Source of the DNA: Lachnoclostridium sp.
Lineage (GTDB): Bacteria > Bacillota > Clostridia > Lachnospirales > Lachnospiraceae
Reading direction: 5' to 3'
Assembly: GCA_023665475.1 (NCBI GenBank)
Contig: JAMPEB010000012.1
Coordinates: 28,030-92,029, forward strand
DNA: 64,000 bases
This document shows, piece by piece, positions 63,019 to 64,000 of the stretch. Within the stretch, counting starts at the first letter, position 1, and every line of letters starts with the position of its first letter. The translations under genes were made by a program, and so were the position numbers. The notes below the pieces were generated by a model. That model had not been told where the DNA came from and did no database searches. It saw only the letters and a list, made by a program, of their open reading frames with translations.

Positions 63019-64000
63019 ATGGTAACAACGATATTAGAAATACTGGAAACGGCGGCAGTCACAGTCAGCGGTTTCCTGATTAAAAAATATGTATTTTTAG
63101 AGCCGGACATGGAGGAAAAAAAGCAGCGTATTTTTTACTGTGCCAGCTTTTTACTGATTGGCATTGTGTTTCTGGCTTTGGGAAAAGATGCGGCAACAAT
63201 AGCAGCATTGTTTCTGATCGGGCTAAATGCCTGCCTTAGCAGGAAACAACACCGGCTGTACGGGTTGCTTTTGGTGATTCCGTTTATGGGCATCATCAAC
63301 GGACTTTTTGTTCCGGTGCTGATTGTACCGCCGTATTTTCTGGCGTTATCGGAACAGGAAATCTGCGTTTACCGTTTTATTCTCTATGGCGTATTAGCTA
63401 TGCTGCTTCTTCTGTTTTATGTGAAAGGGAAAAGCTGGCGAAATTGGTTTCGTGAAAATACGCAGCGCAGGAGCCTGCGGAAATCGGAAAAATATCTGCT
63501 CTGGCTCATTGGCATCCTGCTTATGTTTTTTTCCAATACAGATAGTGCGGCAATGCAGATCGTAGCAGGCGGTAACAATGTGCAGACGGCAGACAGTATG
63601 TACGGGCGGGACTTGGTATCTTTTATCGGGATTGCCAGCATTTCCGCCTTTGTCATGACGATTACGATTATCATGCTGATCACGCAAGGCAATAAGCGCG
63701 CTTTTTACCACGAGCGGGTTTCCGCCATGCAGTCCGGCATGATTACGCTTATGGCGGAGGTTGTGGAGAGCAGGGATGATAATACGGGCGGGCATATCAA
63801 GCGCACAGCGGGATATGTGGAGTGCATTGCAAAGGAATTGAAAAGACAGGGAATATACAGTGATATTCTGACGGATAGCTATTTGAATGATATGATAGTG
63901 GCAGCGCCGCTTCACGACATTGGGAAAATACATATACCGGATGCCGTCTTAAACAAGCCGGGAAAGCTGACGGAAGAAGAATTTGAGGTTATGAAAACAC
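63019..64000 (+). CDS. HD-GYP-domain membrane protein (3' end outside window)
   Basis: 327 residues are visible, then the window ends. About seven hydrophobic segments span residues 1-230. An HD-GYP domain begins after: TGGHIKRTAGYVECIAKEL, AAPLHDIGKIHIPDAVL and NKPGKLTEEEFEVM, with the HD pair in LHDIGK. HD-GYP proteins hydrolyse cyclic di-GMP or related dinucleotides. ATG at 63019 preceded by AAAGGGTGG. The sensory ligand is unknown. Confidence 0.88.
   Translation, partial: MVTTILEILETAAVTVSGFLIKKYVFLEPDMEEKKQRIFYCASFLLIGIVFLALGKDAATIAALFLIGLNACLSRKQHRLYGLLLVIPFMGIINGLFVPVLIVPPYFLALSEQEICVYRFILYGVLAMLLLLFYVKGKSWRNWFRENTQRRSLRKSEKYLLWLIGILLMFFSNTDSAAMQIVAGGNNVQTADSMYGRDLVSFIGIASISAFVMTITIIMLITQGNKRAFYHERVSAMQSGMITLMAEVVESRDDNTGGHIKRTAGYVECIAKELKRQGIYSDILTDSYLNDMIVAAPLHDIGKIHIPDAVLNKPGKLTEEEFEVMKT

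Overview
The window reads as chromosomal DNA of a strictly anaerobic, Gram-positive Clostridia member, most likely Lachnospiraceae. The basis is the gene set: a PASTA-kinase/PP2C/RsgA cluster, an anaerobic (cbi-type) cobalamin pathway, a rubredoxin fusion, an indolepyruvate:ferredoxin oxidoreductase, an AgrC/LytTR two-component pair and an LPXTG-like surface protein. No rRNA, tRNA, transposase, phage gene or CRISPR array was seen. Nearly all genes lie on the + strand; the only convincing minus-strand gene is a small membrane protein at 4399-4719.

Region 1 (1-12.9 kb) is housekeeping. It holds purB (cut by the left edge), a PurF-like protein lacking the catalytic cysteine, purA, a HAD phosphatase, recJ, a flavin reductase-rubredoxin fusion, a zinc-ribbon/TPM membrane pair, a CDF metal transporter and murE. 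Region 2 (12.9-16.7 kb) is priA-def-fmt. These normally run on into rsmB-rlmN-prpC-prkC-rsgA, which here lie at 38.8-45.2 kb. The 22 kb between fmt and rsmB holds mntP behind a yybP-ykoY (manganese) riboswitch, then a cobalamin locus of about 20.6 kb behind a cobalamin riboswitch.

The cobalamin locus runs cbiK (a lipoprotein), a BtuFCD-like ABC uptake system, cobQ, cobT, cobU, cobS, a CobU-like paralogue, a CobC-like phosphatase, cbiB, cobD, cbiC, cbiD, cbiF, cbiG, cbiH, a cbiJ-cbiE-cbiT triple fusion, cbiA and a cysteine-rich small protein. This covers cobalt insertion, most corrin-ring steps, amidation and nucleotide-loop assembly. cbiL, the precorrin-2 genes and an ATP:corrinoid adenosyltransferase are not in the window.

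Region 4 (45.3-64 kb) is accessory. It has an AT-rich nucleotidyltransferase, a YunG-like protein, a LytTR regulator and histidine kinase followed by a 1561-residue surface protein, and an alpha/beta hydrolase. Next comes an arylpyruvate-oxidation cluster (thioesterase, acyl-CoA ligase, iorA, iorB), then a membrane-bound MerR regulator. The region ends with a three-domain RNA-repair enzyme (5'-kinase, phosphatase, T4 Rnl1-type ligase) and an HD-GYP protein cut by the right edge.

Several short dispersed non-coding repeats sit immediately before start codons: a leader element before recJ, the ABC ATPase and cbiG; a 43-bp element before the CobU paralogue and iorB; a repeated ribosome-binding-site/GTG cassette; and a pair of hairpins with a compensatory base-pair change. 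These repeats and the RNA-repair enzyme are the least ordinary content.
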